Below are positions 16,501 through 25,696 of a stretch of 64,000 nucleotides of DNA, one piece after another (position 1 is the stretch's first letter; the number at the start of each line of letters is the position of its first letter). The stretch comes from Thermoproteota archaeon. Its GTDB lineage: Archaea; Thermoproteota; Thermoprotei_A; Sulfolobales; Ignicoccaceae. The DNA is taken from positions 1-64,000 of the forward strand of contig JAADDE010000001.1 of NCBI GenBank assembly GCA_013154085.1, in the 5' to 3' direction. The notes beneath the pieces are model-generated. The model searched no databases. It worked only from the letters and a program-made list of their open reading frames with translations, and was not told the DNA's origin. Made by a program: the position numbers and the translations under genes.

Positions 16501-19500
16501 TTATTCGACATATATAGCTGGCTTTAGGGGCAACGGCTTCTTCTTGCCTCCTTCGTACACCTTCACTTCAATTGGAGCCCCCACCTCGCGCTCTATGACG
16601 GCTTTCAGCTCCGTAAGCGCTTCTACCTCGTCGAAGCGCCCGCTTTCGACGGCCTCCCTCAAGGTTTCGCTCAATCCAGTGGCCATTTCGTACAGCGCCT
16701 TCAAGTCCTTAGCAGCCTTCTTTCCATACAGCTTAACAGCGTCCGACATAAACTCCTTCAGCCCTTTGCCCTTCTTAACGTAATCTATTGCCGCCTTCAA
16801 GTAATCTGCTTGCTCTTTGGGCGCGACTTCAATTCTGATCTTCTTCGGGCTTGATATCTTGGCAACTTTGATAATCTCCTTGATATCCTCTATTACCTTT
16901 TCGACGTACTCCTTCGCGGCCTCGGCGATGGGATCCACCAGCTCCTCGTCCTTTGAAGGCCAGGGCTCTGTTACCACGAAGCTCTTGTGGCCCAGTCCGT
17001 GCCAAAGCTCTTCGGCGAAGTAAGGCGTGAACGGCGCCATCATCTTAACCCACCTCTCCACGACGTACTTCAGCACCCATTTGGCCACCTCGTCGAGACC
17101 TCTTCCCAGCGCATCTAGCTCTTGGAGGTACTGCTTCGTGCGGTTGAGCAATATGAAGTATAAGACGTTGGTGGCTTCTCTAGTCCTCAAGCTCTCCATT
17201 AGATAAGTAACGTTTTCCACATCTTTTACGAACGCGCTGAGGTACCACGCGTCCAGCAAGCCGAGCCTTCCGGGCTTTTTGACCTCTACTCCTTTAACGA
17301 GCTCAACGATGTTCTTAATCTCCTTTAGGTTCGCTACTACCCTAGATACCATTTCTGTTCTGAAGTCTGCATCCGTGCCAAGCTCGGCCGAGTGGAGCAA
17401 CACGAGCCTTATGATGTCCGGCGCGTGCTGTTTGACCGCCACACTTATGGGTATGATGTTACCCAAACTCTTGCTCATCTTTTTGCCCTCTAAGTTCACG
17501 AACCCGTTAACCACTATCTGGCGGGGCCATTTGTCCTCCGGAAATATCGCTGCGTGGTTGAATATGAAGAACGTTAAGTGGTTCTTTATCAGGTCCTTGC
17601 CCGAATGCCTTGAGTCCACGGGATACCAATATTCAAAGCTCTCCCTAGCCGCTTTCAATATTTTCTCATCAATGCCGTATTTCTGCGAAATCTCCCTTAG
17701 GTCCCCCTTGCCTAATAATATGTAATCCCAGACCTCGGGCTCCAGTCTCTCCGGCGGGACGCCGGCGGAGCGGAGTATGTGATCAACTGTGTAGAAGGCC
17801 ATGTATATCGTCGAATCGCTCAAGCTCTCTATAATCCACCTCTTGTCCCACGGCAGAGGGGTGCCCAAACCCCTCGTCCGCGCACAAGCCCTCTTCTGGA
17901 GCCACTCTATAGTGTTTTCAAACTCCTTGCGGAAGCTCTCCGGCACTATCCTCATCTTCGCCAGCGCCCTCCGGGCTAGGCTTTTCCACTGAGGATCGCC
18001 GTAGTTCAAGAACCACTGGTCCTTGAGAACCTTCACCACTACTTCGTTGCCGAAGCGCGAGTACACGGGTCCGTTCTTTATCTCATAGAACGAATCTCCA
18101 GCGCCGAACAGCTTGAGCCACTTCGCAGTCTTCTCTCTCGCTTGAGGAACGGCCTCGCCGGCCATGAGAGCCTTGAGGGCGGCCACGAGCCTGGCCTCTC
18201 CCTTCACGCGCTCCAGCGCCTCTTCCATCAGTCTGCCCTTGCGGTATTCTAAGGAGTAGACCTCCTTAGTAGCCTCTTCCAGCATTTCTTTTTCCTTCGT
18301 GGTTCTTATGCCCATTTTCTCTACTACCGTTGGCGCTAAAGGACCATCAGTTCCGGGTACGCGAATGACTTGGACCGGCTTGATGCTCTTCGCTATCCTT
18401 CCGAATTCCGGATCCTCCTCCAGCTCCTTCAAGGCGACGTAGTCGAACGGCGCGTGCGCGGGTACGCTCATTACTACCCCCGTTGCGATGTTGGGGTCTA
18501 CGAAGGACGCAGGTAGCACGGGCACCTCTTCACCGGTGGCCGGATTTATGACCATCTTCCCCAAAATGTCAGATCCCTTCAATTCACCAATCTCCTTTGT
18601 GTTCTCCTTCTGAAACTTAATTTTGTAAGCAGCCTTCTCACTTAAGATCCACTTTTTGCCCTCAACCTCAACTATCTTATAAGTAGCGTCGGGGTTCACC
18701 CACACGTTGGTGACTCCAAAGACCGTCTCGGCCCTAAGCGTGGCGGCCGGTAGGTAGAGGTCCTCGTCCTTTATCTTGAAGAGTATTATGTCGTATTCCT
18801 CTATCTCGGGCTCTACGTCTCCCTTGGTGTCGTGCTGGCTTACTGGGGTGTTGTATACCGGATCCCAAGCCACCGGATGCGTGCCCCTCTCGACGTACCC
18901 TAGCTCGTAGAGCTTGTAGAACTGCCAAGTGATGAACTTTTGGAAGTCCGGGTCTATCGTAGTGAACTTCCTCCTCCAGTCTATCATATAGCCGAGCTCC
19001 TTCATCCCTTCCTCTGTGAGGGAGGCAAAGTAGTTAGCCATCGAGAGAGGTTCGGTCAGCTTTTTTACGTTTTCATAGGGTATTTCGAAGACTTTTGCGA
19101 ATAGCACCACGTACTCCAGGGCGTCGGCGCTGTCGAGCAAGTCTTCCCGTCCAATCTCCCTCAAGTACTCCTCCACAGCCTTGGAAATGGGCACTCCTTT
19201 CTCTTCCTTAATCTTCCAAATTTTCTCAATCACTTCTTCGGGACTTCCGAGGTCTTCCAGTATGGAGATGGCTTGCTTCACTTTCTCGCTCATAGCTATT
19301 ATAGGCGTGCCGGTGTAGTGGAATCCCATAGGAAAGAGTACGTTGAATCCCCTCATCCGCTTGAAGCGGGCGTATGCATCAGTTATGCTGTAAGTGCGCG
19401 AGTGGCCTAGGTGCATGGGGCTGTTGGGGTAGGGGAACGCGGCAGTGACGAAGAACTTCGGCCTCTCGGGATCTACGTCAGCCTCATGGAGGTGTGCCTT

Positions 19501-19560
19501 CTCCCACTCTCGCCGCCACTTCTTGGATATTTCCCGTAGGTAGGCCACGAAGTCCTCCAT
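16501..19560 (-). CDS. leuS: Leucyl-tRNA synthetase (archaeal type)
   Basis: Charges tRNA-Leu. The class Ia HIGH motif appears as PMHLGHSRTY, and the KMSKS loop as KKMSKSLGNI near residue 650. A long CP1 editing domain lies between them, with GVVMSVPAHAPFDY as the editing-site segment. At 1019 residues it is archaeal/eukaryotic length. ATG 19560 sits behind a GGGGGG stretch, preferable to the in-frame GTG four codons earlier. rpoK follows after 35 bp. Confidence 0.97.
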   Translation of the reverse strand: MEDFVAYLREISKKWRREWEKAHLHEADVDPERPKFFVTAAFPYPNSPMHLGHSRTYSITDAYARFKRMRGFNVLFPMGFHYTGTPIIAMSEKVKQAISILEDLGSPEEVIEKIWKIKEEKGVPISKAVEEYLREIGREDLLDSADALEYVVLFAKVFEIPYENVKKLTEPLSMANYFASLTEEGMKELGYMIDWRRKFTTIDPDFQKFITWQFYKLYELGYVERGTHPVAWDPVYNTPVSQHDTKGDVEPEIEEYDIILFKIKDEDLYLPAATLRAETVFGVTNVWVNPDATYKIVEVEGKKWILSEKAAYKIKFQKENTKEIGELKGSDILGKMVINPATGEEVPVLPASFVDPNIATGVVMSVPAHAPFDYVALKELEEDPEFGRIAKSIKPVQVIRVPGTDGPLAPTVVEKMGIRTTKEKEMLEEATKEVYSLEYRKGRLMEEALERVKGEARLVAALKALMAGEAVPQAREKTAKWLKLFGAGDSFYEIKNGPVYSRFGNEVVVKVLKDQWFLNYGDPQWKSLARRALAKMRIVPESFRKEFENTIEWLQKRACARTRGLGTPLPWDKRWIIESLSDSTIYMAFYTVDHILRSAGVPPERLEPEVWDYILLGKGDLREISQKYGIDEKILKAARESFEYWYPVDSRHSGKDLIKNHLTFFIFNHAAIFPEDKWPRQIVVNGFVNLEGKKMSKSLGNIIPISVAVKQHAPDIIRLVLLHSAELGTDADFRTEMVSRVVANLKEIKNIVELVKGVEVKKPGRLGLLDAWYLSAFVKDVENVTYLMESLRTREATNVLYFILLNRTKQYLQELDALGRGLDEVAKWVLKYVVERWVKMMAPFTPYFAEELWHGLGHKSFVVTEPWPSKDEELVDPIAEAAKEYVEKVIEDIKEIIKVAKISSPKKIRIEVAPKEQADYLKAAIDYVKKGKGLKEFMSDAVKLYGKKAAKDLKALYEMATGLSETLREAVESGRFDEVEALTELKAVIEREVGAPIEVKVYEGGKKKPLPLKPAIYVE

Positions 19561-19752
19561 TGGTCCCCCCACTCGGCGTCTTGGGAGGGTTTTTCGATTT
19601 CTTCCAGCACGCGCTCGTGCGGGAACTTGAAGCCCAGTGGGTTTTCTACCAAGGCCGCGTCCCGGGAGCTGTGGTTACACGGGGTAATCACCCTTTCTCA
19701 ATTTTGGTACACAACAAAGATCGTTTACGCAATGAGGAATTACGTTTAGCAA

Positions 19753-20367
19753 TTGAGAGATCGATTCCCCCATTACCTCATTAAAAAGTACGCCCCCGAG
19801 AGAAGCTGGGGAGCTCGCGTGGACGATCGCGAGGTAAAGATACTCCAAGCGGTAGCCTTCTTCTACCAGACGTACTTCCGGAACATTACGTTCAGGGCCC
19901 TTCCCAAGGAGCTCAAGAGGCTCGTGGGCGACACGGCCTACGGAGTCATCGTTAGAATAGTGTCCCAAGCGTCAATAGTGGCAGTGCCGACCATGGCAAA
20001 AATGATGGGCTACAGAATAGAGGGCGAGGACGCTCTGAAGGCGCTGGTCGATCTCAACAACAAGTGCCACGTTGAGCTCTACGAAGAAACAAAGAAGCTG
20101 GGTACTATAGGAGAAATAGGGCTCATCCCGACCGAGTATGACGGCAAAAAGGCCTACTTCTACATTGAGGGAGAGTGCCCGGAGGACATAGTGGAGTTCG
20201 CTCCGTACGTAGGAATAGTGTATGGTATATCAAAGGCCTTGGGCTTGGAGGACATTACAGCAATAAGGGAGGAACGAATGAAGAGGCTCGTCAAATCTAA
20301 GTACGTAGTCTATCCGAAGAAAGAGGGAGACAAGTGCATGGTTGTTGTAGAAAAGCTGGAGGACTGA
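19753..20367 (+). CDS. Unknown soluble protein, possible V4R-like
   Basis: 204 residues from a TTG start, the only start codon near the N-terminus. Helical first half, then alternating strands with GEIGLIPTEYDGKKAYFYIEGECPED and a C-terminal strand KCMVVVEKLED. Helix plus small beta-sheet with one conserved-looking Cys (GECPED) is reminiscent of heme-NO-binding/V4R sensor folds, but no firm family is recognised. The upstream 190 bp contain no other gene. Confidence 0.55.
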   Translation: MRDRFPHYLIKKYAPERSWGARVDDREVKILQAVAFFYQTYFRNITFRALPKELKRLVGDTAYGVIVRIVSQASIVAVPTMAKMMGYRIEGEDALKALVDLNNKCHVELYEETKKLGTIGEIGLIPTEYDGKKAYFYIEGECPEDIVEFAPYVGIVYGISKALGLEDITAIREERMKRLVKSKYVVYPKKEGDKCMVVVEKLED

Positions 20368-20456
20368 AGTTAATACTTTCAGTACGGTCCCCTTAGAGGG
20401 GATCCGACGTAGAAGGCCTGAGCGAAAAGGAGCGGCGAGCTCTGGAGAACATAATC

Positions 20457-21380
20457 TTGGCACTCAAGGCCGGAGACCGCGAAACCGCTAGGGTAATCCT
20501 CGAAGAGGAGATACGTGACGAGAACAAGGATAAGGTAGTGAGGTACCTCAACGACCTAGGCTTCTCCTTCGCGCGGCGCAGAGCTCAGCAACGAGCACGG
20601 CCCCTGAAGGCCCGTCCGCCTACACGTCCGAGCAGGATTATGACAAAGGAGATCTCCCTCAAAGGGAGATCTCTCGGCCAGCCCCTCGAGCTGGTGAGGA
20701 GGCAGAGGGAGCAGGAGTTCGGCAAGGTTAACGTAAAAGAAGCCGTTCTGACGATGCTGGGCGTAGCAGAGAGGGAGATACTCTTCGCTTCCGCTGAGAT
20801 AGATAGGGAAATCACAAGAATTCTAAAGGAAAAGGAGCGGCAAGGAGTGGACGTAAAGGTACTCTTACCCATGCAGGCCTGCAAGTCCCTGAGGCGCTTG
20901 GGCAAGGCTACCGGTCGCTGTATCGCGAAAGAATTGGCCACCGGCATAGCCCTCAGAGCAGCGCCCTTTGCGGTCGCCGCCCTCTTGCCCGCGGAGCCGG
21001 CGGGGATCGGCGCCCTTGCGCTCCTCGGAGTTCCCGTCGGCCTCTCGCTCCCAGCCCTCTACGTAGCGACGGCTGCAGCGCTTGTCTACTGGAACTCTGC
21101 GTTGAAGTATACCTTTATACCGTGGTTCTTGAAGGCTGCCGCGGTCAGTTCTGTGGTTAGCTTGGTGAGCAAGCTGTCCGGAAGGGGAGGCTCAAACATC
21201 GAAGTTCGCGTGGCCGACGCCGTCCCGGCTACTTTGCTCGTCGTTGACGGGAGGCGCGGCCTCTCTTCCGAGTGTCCGCCCTCCGTTTCCTCTCCGTGCC
21301 TCGCCCGCGTTTACCGGGACGGCGCGTACGAGCTCTCCCGCGAGTTTTCCCTCCTTTGGGAGGGGGCGCGGCCCGCTTGA
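20457..21380 (+). CDS. PLD-like protein interrupted by membrane segments, catalytic motif lost
   Basis: Unknown function. After a charged helical N-terminus, REILFASAEIDREITRIL with GVDVKVLLP matches the first strand-helix-strand of phospholipase D-like domains. A block of hydrophobic helices (about residues 160-235) follows, then IEVRVADAVPATLLVVDGRRGL, the place where active PLD domains carry HxKxxxxD. Here His and Lys are missing. I infer a dead PLD-like domain split by a membrane hairpin, similar in spirit to regulatory PLD domains. The frame remains protein-like upstream to 20403 with no ATG/GTG/TTG, so the true start may be non-canonical; TTG 20457 is the first usual codon. Confidence 0.6.
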   Translation: MALKAGDRETARVILEEEIRDENKDKVVRYLNDLGFSFARRRAQQRARPLKARPPTRPSRIMTKEISLKGRSLGQPLELVRRQREQEFGKVNVKEAVLTMLGVAEREILFASAEIDREITRILKEKERQGVDVKVLLPMQACKSLRRLGKATGRCIAKELATGIALRAAPFAVAALLPAEPAGIGALALLGVPVGLSLPALYVATAAALVYWNSALKYTFIPWFLKAAAVSSVVSLVSKLSGRGGSNIEVRVADAVPATLLVVDGRRGLSSECPPSVSSPCLARVYRDGAYELSREFSLLWEGARPA

Positions 21381-21582
21381 TGCACCAGCCCCTTATCTTT
21401 CCGACCACAACCTCGAAGGACAGCACGTACTTCTTTCCCCGAAGCTTCCAGAGGACTTCTCTCCAGCATTTCTCTACTTCAAGCGGATCTCCTTCCAGCT
21501 CAAATGCTCCCGAGTCCGGGAGCGCCTCGGGCAACTGCTCGCAGTTCACTTCCCTTTTGCTCTCTCCTATGAGCAACTTCAA
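21229..21582 (-). CDS. Small protein with basic tail, unknown function
   Basis: 117 residues. TTG 21582 is preceded by a clear GGTGAT, and the gene follows the 21602 gene by 19 bp, so it is probably co-transcribed with it. Residues 1-70 look like a compact alpha/beta domain (for example KKYVLSFEVVVGKIRGWC). The last 47 residues are almost only Lys/Arg/Gly and run antisense to the end of the PLD-like gene for about 150 bp. That tail could be real nucleic-acid-binding sequence or a read-through consequence of the other gene's coding constraint. Confidence 0.5.
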   Translation of the reverse strand: MKLLIGESKREVNCEQLPEALPDSGAFELEGDPLEVEKCWREVLWKLRGKKYVLSFEVVVGKIRGWCIKRAAPPPKGGKTRGRARTRRPGKRGRGTERKRRADTRKRGRASRQRRAK

Positions 21583-21601
21583 AGAATATCACCAAATCAG
21601 C

Positions 21602-21889
21602 TCAGCGGATCTGTAGCTCCCCTCTCTTCACCTTTTCCTCGATCATCCTCATCTTATAGCGCAAGAGCGTCGGAGGGACCCACACGAGCCACGCCGGCAT
21701 CTTCTTAACGAACTCGTACGCCTCCTCCCAGCCGTTTAGGCCCAGTTCTTCCGCTAGCTTCTCCAAGCTGTACTCGGTGCGCAAGTAAACCCTGACCTTC
21801 CTGAGCACCTCCTCCGTGAGCTCAACCTCCTTAGCGTTCTCCCCTTCTCCTATGCGGACCACCAAGACTATTCCTTCTTCCTCAGCCAA
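21602..21889 (-). CDS. Small helical protein, unknown function
   Basis: 95 residues when started at TTG 21889, which has GGGGGAG just upstream; the frame is open to GTG 21955. An initial strand pair (GIVLVVRIGEG, EVELTEEVL) is followed by a helical domain with LEKLAEELGLNGWEEAYEFVKKMP, which resembles a helix-turn-helix. It is divergent from the SF2 helicase gene and precedes the 21229 gene. A nucleic-acid role alongside the helicase is conceivable but not shown. Confidence 0.55.
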   Translation of the reverse strand: MAEEEGIVLVVRIGEGENAKEVELTEEVLRKVRVYLRTEYSLEKLAEELGLNGWEEAYEFVKKMPAWLVWVPPTLLRYKMRMIEEKVKRGELQIR

Positions 21890-21971
21890 CCGTCTCCCCC
21901 GCCGCGGAGCTCTCAGATGCTCATAAAGCTCACCCCGGCCTCTGATTAACCCCACAGACCGCGCCGTCTTG

Positions 21972-23654
21972 ATGAGAGTGGAGCTGAGGAGCTACCAGAA
22001 GAAGGCTTTGGCCAAGGCTCTTCGCATGAGGAAGTGCGTAATAGTGATGCCCACAGGATCGGGGAAAACAATAGTCGCCGGCGCATGGCTGAGCGAGCTC
22101 TTCAAGAATTCAAAGATAAAGAGGGCGCTGGTTCTGGAGCCCACGCGCATACTGGTTGACCAGAACTCCCTCGTCTTTAAAGAGAAGTTCGACTTGGACG
22201 CCAGACCCCTCCACGGGCGGAAGAGGAGGGAGGAGAAGGAGTGGGCGCTGGAGGGCAAGGTAGTAGTCGCCACCCCAGAGGAGGCTGAGGTATGGCTGGA
22301 GCACCTCAAGGACCGCGAGGCTCTTGTGGTAGACGAGTGCCACCACACGGTCGGAAAGGACCCGTACGTCAAGGTGGTCAGCTCCGTGGAGGCTGAATGG
22401 AGGCTCGGACTGACAGCGTTTGTACCTTCAGCTCGGAAAGAAATGATAGAAAAGTACATCGGTCCCATCGTTGAGATCGACTGGAGCGACGAAGAGCTCA
22501 AGAAGTACGTACCGCCTTACATAGGCGAGGTCTACGAGGCCCCGCTGGAGGGACCGTGCGAGCGGCTCTATGAGGAGCTGAAGTCGGAATGGCAGGGCGC
22601 AGATCCCAAGAAGAGGATACTCCTCTCCATGGCCATGAGGTTTCTGGCGCGCGACGGACCCCTCGCGCTCTACGAGTCCTCCCAGAGGTCCACTTCGCTG
22701 GGCAACCTGCTGAAGAAGCACAAGCCCCTCATCGAGGAGTGCGTGAGATACAAGCCGCTACACAAGATGCCAGCTCTGAAGAGAGCGCTCAGCGACCACG
22801 ACTTCGATAAGGCTTTAGTCTTCGTTGATAGGGTAATTGTTGCCAAGAAGATAGCTGAAGAAGTTCGCGCAGAGCTTCTAATAGGAAAGCAGAAGCCGGT
22901 CTCTATAGAGCGGATACGTAAGGCAAAGATAATCGTCGCCACATCAGCTGGAGAAGAGGGCATAGACTTACCCGAAGCAGATCTTCTGGTGATATGGAGC
23001 AACACCTCCTCGGCCCTCCGCTTCATACAGAGAGTTGGCCGGTTGCTCCGCCCCCGAAAAGATAAGAAGCTAAAGTTCTTGGTTTTTATAGTCACTCCAG
23101 ATACCATTGATATGGACTTACTGGTTGAGGGTTTAGAGATAGCTAAGAAGGTCGGTGTCGATCCCAATATAGATCCGGAGATTCTGAAGCGCTTGCTGAC
23201 CAAGACGAGCGTCGGAAGCGTACTGGAACTGCTGAAGGAACGGGCGTTGCCGGAGGACGTCTTAGCAGAGCTAGCTTCGGTTCCGCTAACTAGGGCTCGG
23301 AGGTTGCTGAAGAAGTTCGGGGAGGAAGGTCTGGTCGGCTACGTACACACTCCCTACGGCAAGCTTTGGTACTCGCAAGACTCTCCCGAGGTGCTCGAGG
23401 AGTATAGAGACATCCTGGAGCCGTACAAAAATGTCGAGCTTAAGCTGAGGGAGCTGGGAATCAGAGGAGACTTGGAGACGGTCTTGAGGAAAGCGAGGAA
23501 AGAGTTGCCGCTGGGGCCCTTGACTGTAGAAGTCCGTGCGAGGGAGAGAGATATGGAGATCTTCGAGATAAGGAAATACTCTTTCAAGATAAGTAACGAA
23601 AGGGTCCTTGAAGTGGTGCTGAAGAACGCCGCCTCTAAGGGCTTGCTTTCATAG
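21972..23654 (+). CDS. SF2 DEAD/H helicase, Hef/XPB-like without nuclease
   Basis: A 560-residue superfamily 2 helicase. Motif I is MPTGSGKT near residue 35, motif Ia LEPTRILVDQ, motif II DECHH, motif III-like GLTAF, motif V TSAGEEGIDLPEAD and motif VI QRVGRLLRP. The arrangement resembles the helicase half of Hef/FANCM and related archaeal helicases. A C-terminal segment with helix-hairpin-like repeats (LASVPLTRARRLLKKFGEEG) and a wing-like region replaces any nuclease. It may act in fork repair. ATG 21972 is preferred over TTG 21969. It converges with the uspA-like gene (6-bp overlap). Confidence 0.87.
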   Translation: MRVELRSYQKKALAKALRMRKCVIVMPTGSGKTIVAGAWLSELFKNSKIKRALVLEPTRILVDQNSLVFKEKFDLDARPLHGRKRREEKEWALEGKVVVATPEEAEVWLEHLKDREALVVDECHHTVGKDPYVKVVSSVEAEWRLGLTAFVPSARKEMIEKYIGPIVEIDWSDEELKKYVPPYIGEVYEAPLEGPCERLYEELKSEWQGADPKKRILLSMAMRFLARDGPLALYESSQRSTSLGNLLKKHKPLIEECVRYKPLHKMPALKRALSDHDFDKALVFVDRVIVAKKIAEEVRAELLIGKQKPVSIERIRKAKIIVATSAGEEGIDLPEADLLVIWSNTSSALRFIQRVGRLLRPRKDKKLKFLVFIVTPDTIDMDLLVEGLEIAKKVGVDPNIDPEILKRLLTKTSVGSVLELLKERALPEDVLAELASVPLTRARRLLKKFGEEGLVGYVHTPYGKLWYSQDSPEVLEEYRDILEPYKNVELKLRELGIRGDLETVLRKARKELPLGPLTVEVRARERDMEIFEIRKYSFKISNERVLEVVLKNAASKGLLS

Positions 23655-24092
23655 CCTGCTGGCGGCCGGCGCATCTCCTTTAACCACTAAGACGCTCTTC
23701 TTGCTGGTTAGCACCACTTTTGTGGAGACGCTGCCCAAGAGGTAGCCGCTTACTATGCCCAGTCCGCGCGCGCCCAGCACGATTAGGTCTGCCCCGTACT
23801 CCTCGGCGCTCCTAACTATGGCGTCGACGGGTCTGTCCCTAACGACTACGAACTTCCCTCTGATGCCGCTCTCCTCGAGCCTCTTCTTCACTTCCTCCTC
23901 CAGCTTCTTCGCTCTTTCTTCGAGAGGCTTTATCAGTACGTCTTTGTGGGGTATGTCCGGAACGGAGCTCGTATCTATTGCATGGAGTACTATGAGTTCC
24001 GCCCCGTACTTGCGGGCTAAGTCTAGAGCCACATCGAAGGCGTTCCAGCCGCACAGGCTGGAGTCGTGTGCCATGAGTATGCGCTTAAACAA
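23649..24092 (-). CDS. Universal stress protein (UspA family)
   Basis: 147 residues of the nucleotide-binding UspA fold. RILMAHDSS opens the domain and the ATP-binding motif GARGLGIVSGYLLGSVSTKV is near the C-terminus, so it is of the ATP-binding rather than the non-binding class. TTG 24092 lies 3 nt after GGTGAG; an in-frame GTG at 24104 is the alternative. That SD overlaps the stop of the preceding small gene, implying coupling. Confidence 0.88.
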   Translation of the reverse strand: MFKRILMAHDSSLCGWNAFDVALDLARKYGAELIVLHAIDTSSVPDIPHKDVLIKPLEERAKKLEEEVKKRLEESGIRGKFVVVRDRPVDAIVRSAEEYGADLIVLGARGLGIVSGYLLGSVSTKVVLTSKKSVLVVKGDAPAASRL

Positions 24093-24096
24093 GCGC

Positions 24097-24297
24097 TCAC
24101 CCACCTAGCAACAGCATTCGGACTAATTTCTTGCTCCTCTCGACGGCCTTTGAAAGCGGCACTATTACTTCCTTGGCTATGCCTACGGCTTCCTCGTACT
24201 CCTCTGGCTTTGCTTTTAATACATTCTTCGTGACAAACTCTTTCAGCTTCTCATCCAGCAAGAAGCTCAAGGACTCCTCTTCCCTCGCCTTGGCCAT
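24097..24297 (-). CDS. Small helical protein between PIN and uspA genes
   Basis: 66 residues, almost entirely helical, charged, no Cys. ATG 24297 follows a GGAGGTG stretch and directly follows the PIN gene stop. It ends where the uspA-like gene begins. Size and helical character would fit an antitoxin-like or adaptor protein, but it lacks a recognisable DNA-binding N-terminus such as AbrB or RHH, and it sits after rather than before the PIN gene. Confidence 0.6.
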   Translation of the reverse strand: MAKAREEESLSFLLDEKLKEFVTKNVLKAKPEEYEEAVGIAKEVIVPLSKAVERSKKLVRMLLLGG

Positions 24298-24298
24298 G

Positions 24299-24811
24299 TT
24301 ACAGCACCTCCTCCTTTATTATCTGGGATAGCCTTTTAGGTGTGACGACCTCAATCTCCCTCAGCTTTCTGTTGACGTTGACTCTGTTAACCGCACTAAC
24401 CACGCTCTTGTTGGCCATCCTCCTAGAATCCCAGGAGACCACGTAGTCGGCGTCGGCCAGGGTGGCAGAGGCCAAGATTAGGAGGTTCGCGAAGTACCGC
24501 TCCGACAGCACCTTCTCCTCTAAGTACAAGTTGGCCAGCTCGAGGACTCTTCTGTGGTCGTCCTCTACTACCTTTACCTCATATTTCGGCAAAGTCGCTA
24601 GGGCGTGGCGTAGCCTAAACCAGCCCATGTCTCCCAGATAGAGGAGCTGCTCGAGTTCGAGGAGTATAGGCGTGCCTATTATCAGTTTCCAGTCCGCCTG
24701 CCTAACGAGGTCTAGGAACTCTATCGTCTCGTCGTGGAGCTTATCTTCGAGGGTGGAGGCCGCTAGGAGGACGTTGCCGTCCAAGTATACGGTCTTCTCA
24801 TTCGACGTCAC
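24299..24811 (-). CDS. PIN-domain protein
   Basis: 170 residues with acidic residues spaced as in PIN ribonucleases: YLDGNVLLAA at the N-terminus, ETIEFLDL and LELEQLL in the middle and ADADYVVSWDSR near residue 130. The final D-x-x-SWD is close to the canonical D-x-x-x-T/S-x-D. GTG 24811 is the start. Archaeal PIN proteins are either VapC-like toxins or RNA-processing nucleases; the small gene just downstream is the only candidate partner. Confidence 0.78.
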   Translation of the reverse strand: MTSNEKTVYLDGNVLLAASTLEDKLHDETIEFLDLVRQADWKLIIGTPILLELEQLLYLGDMGWFRLRHALATLPKYEVKVVEDDHRRVLELANLYLEEKVLSERYFANLLILASATLADADYVVSWDSRRMANKSVVSAVNRVNVNRKLREIEVVTPKRLSQIIKEEVL

Positions 24812-24859
24812 GGGACTTCCCAGGGGGGAGGACGAACGGGGATTTTTGAAAAGGGCGGC

Positions 24860-25540
24860 TCACAAGAGCAGGAACTTCGCCAGCTTGAGCATTTCGAAGC
24901 TGTCGAGCCCGTTCACTTCGATGACCATATATTTCTTTATGTAGCCGAGTTCTTTCATTGCTTCAAGAGATCCGTGGACGAAGGTGGGAACCCCTCCTTT
25001 CCCCATAGACACTATGGCGAGCTTTTCTACCTTCCTCCCTTCAGTAGCTGAAATGAGATTTGACATCTCCAGCGACGCGTAGAGCTGCGTGTCCGGGTCG
25101 TAGGCGTAAACGAAGTTCTTCGAAGATTCCATTAGCCTTTCTACCTCCTTTGGATTGTCGAGCATGCCCTCCAGCTCTTCTGGCAACTCTCCACGCAGCG
25201 CCTTTATCGCGCTCCTCAAGTCCCCTAACATTCTTGAGGATATTTCCGAGTTTATGCCCACGAGCCACTTCTCGTGCCTTTTCCTTCCGACGCGGAAGCT
25301 TATTCTAGCGTAGTCGATCTCGTCATTAGCGCCGAGCACTACGTTATTCTCAAAGAGAGCCGGCGTATCGGCCATGCCCAGCTCGGCCAGCCTGGAGAGT
25401 GCCAGATAGAGGGAGTGCAAGAACTTATACTTGGGCTCGTGAGTACCCAGTATGATGATGCTTTTCTTTGGCGGAACGCCTCTCGGTACTTTATAAATTG
25501 TGTAGGTCGAGGTCGAAGAGCTTACGTCCACGACTGCCAT
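24860..25540 (-). CDS. Unknown soluble protein
   Basis: 226 residues; no family recognised. The pattern KKSIIILGTHEP then helical FLHSLYLALSRLAEL suggests an alpha/beta fold with a phosphate- or nucleotide-binding-like first turn. The C-terminal half has KLAIVSMGKGGVPTFV and a final Leu-rich helix. Its start is 156 bp from the divergent binding-protein gene at 25697. Confidence 0.6.
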   Translation of the reverse strand: MAVVDVSSSTSTYTIYKVPRGVPPKKSIIILGTHEPKYKFLHSLYLALSRLAELGMADTPALFENNVVLGANDEIDYARISFRVGRKRHEKWLVGINSEISSRMLGDLRSAIKALRGELPEELEGMLDNPKEVERLMESSKNFVYAYDPDTQLYASLEMSNLISATEGRKVEKLAIVSMGKGGVPTFVHGSLEAMKELGYIKKYMVIEVNGLDSFEMLKLAKFLLL

Positions 25541-25653
25541 GTCTGGACACCGCTAGTCGGTAGTACTGCTTCCAATCCTTAATAAGAGTGTGAGCGCCCC
25601 GGTAAATATGTAACATATGCTGGATATTAGCACACCAGGCGGGTAACATACAC

Positions 25654-25661
25654 ATATATAT
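25654..25661 (+). promoter_or_regulatory. TATA box of first solute-binding protein gene
   Basis: ATATATAT centred about 40 bp before ATG 25697, followed by GGTGAG 3 nt from the start codon. The strong TATA plus a strong ribosome site fits high expression. Confidence 0.7.
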
Positions 25662-25696
25662 CCACCCGCGCACTCCGACCCACGACCGGTGAGACC

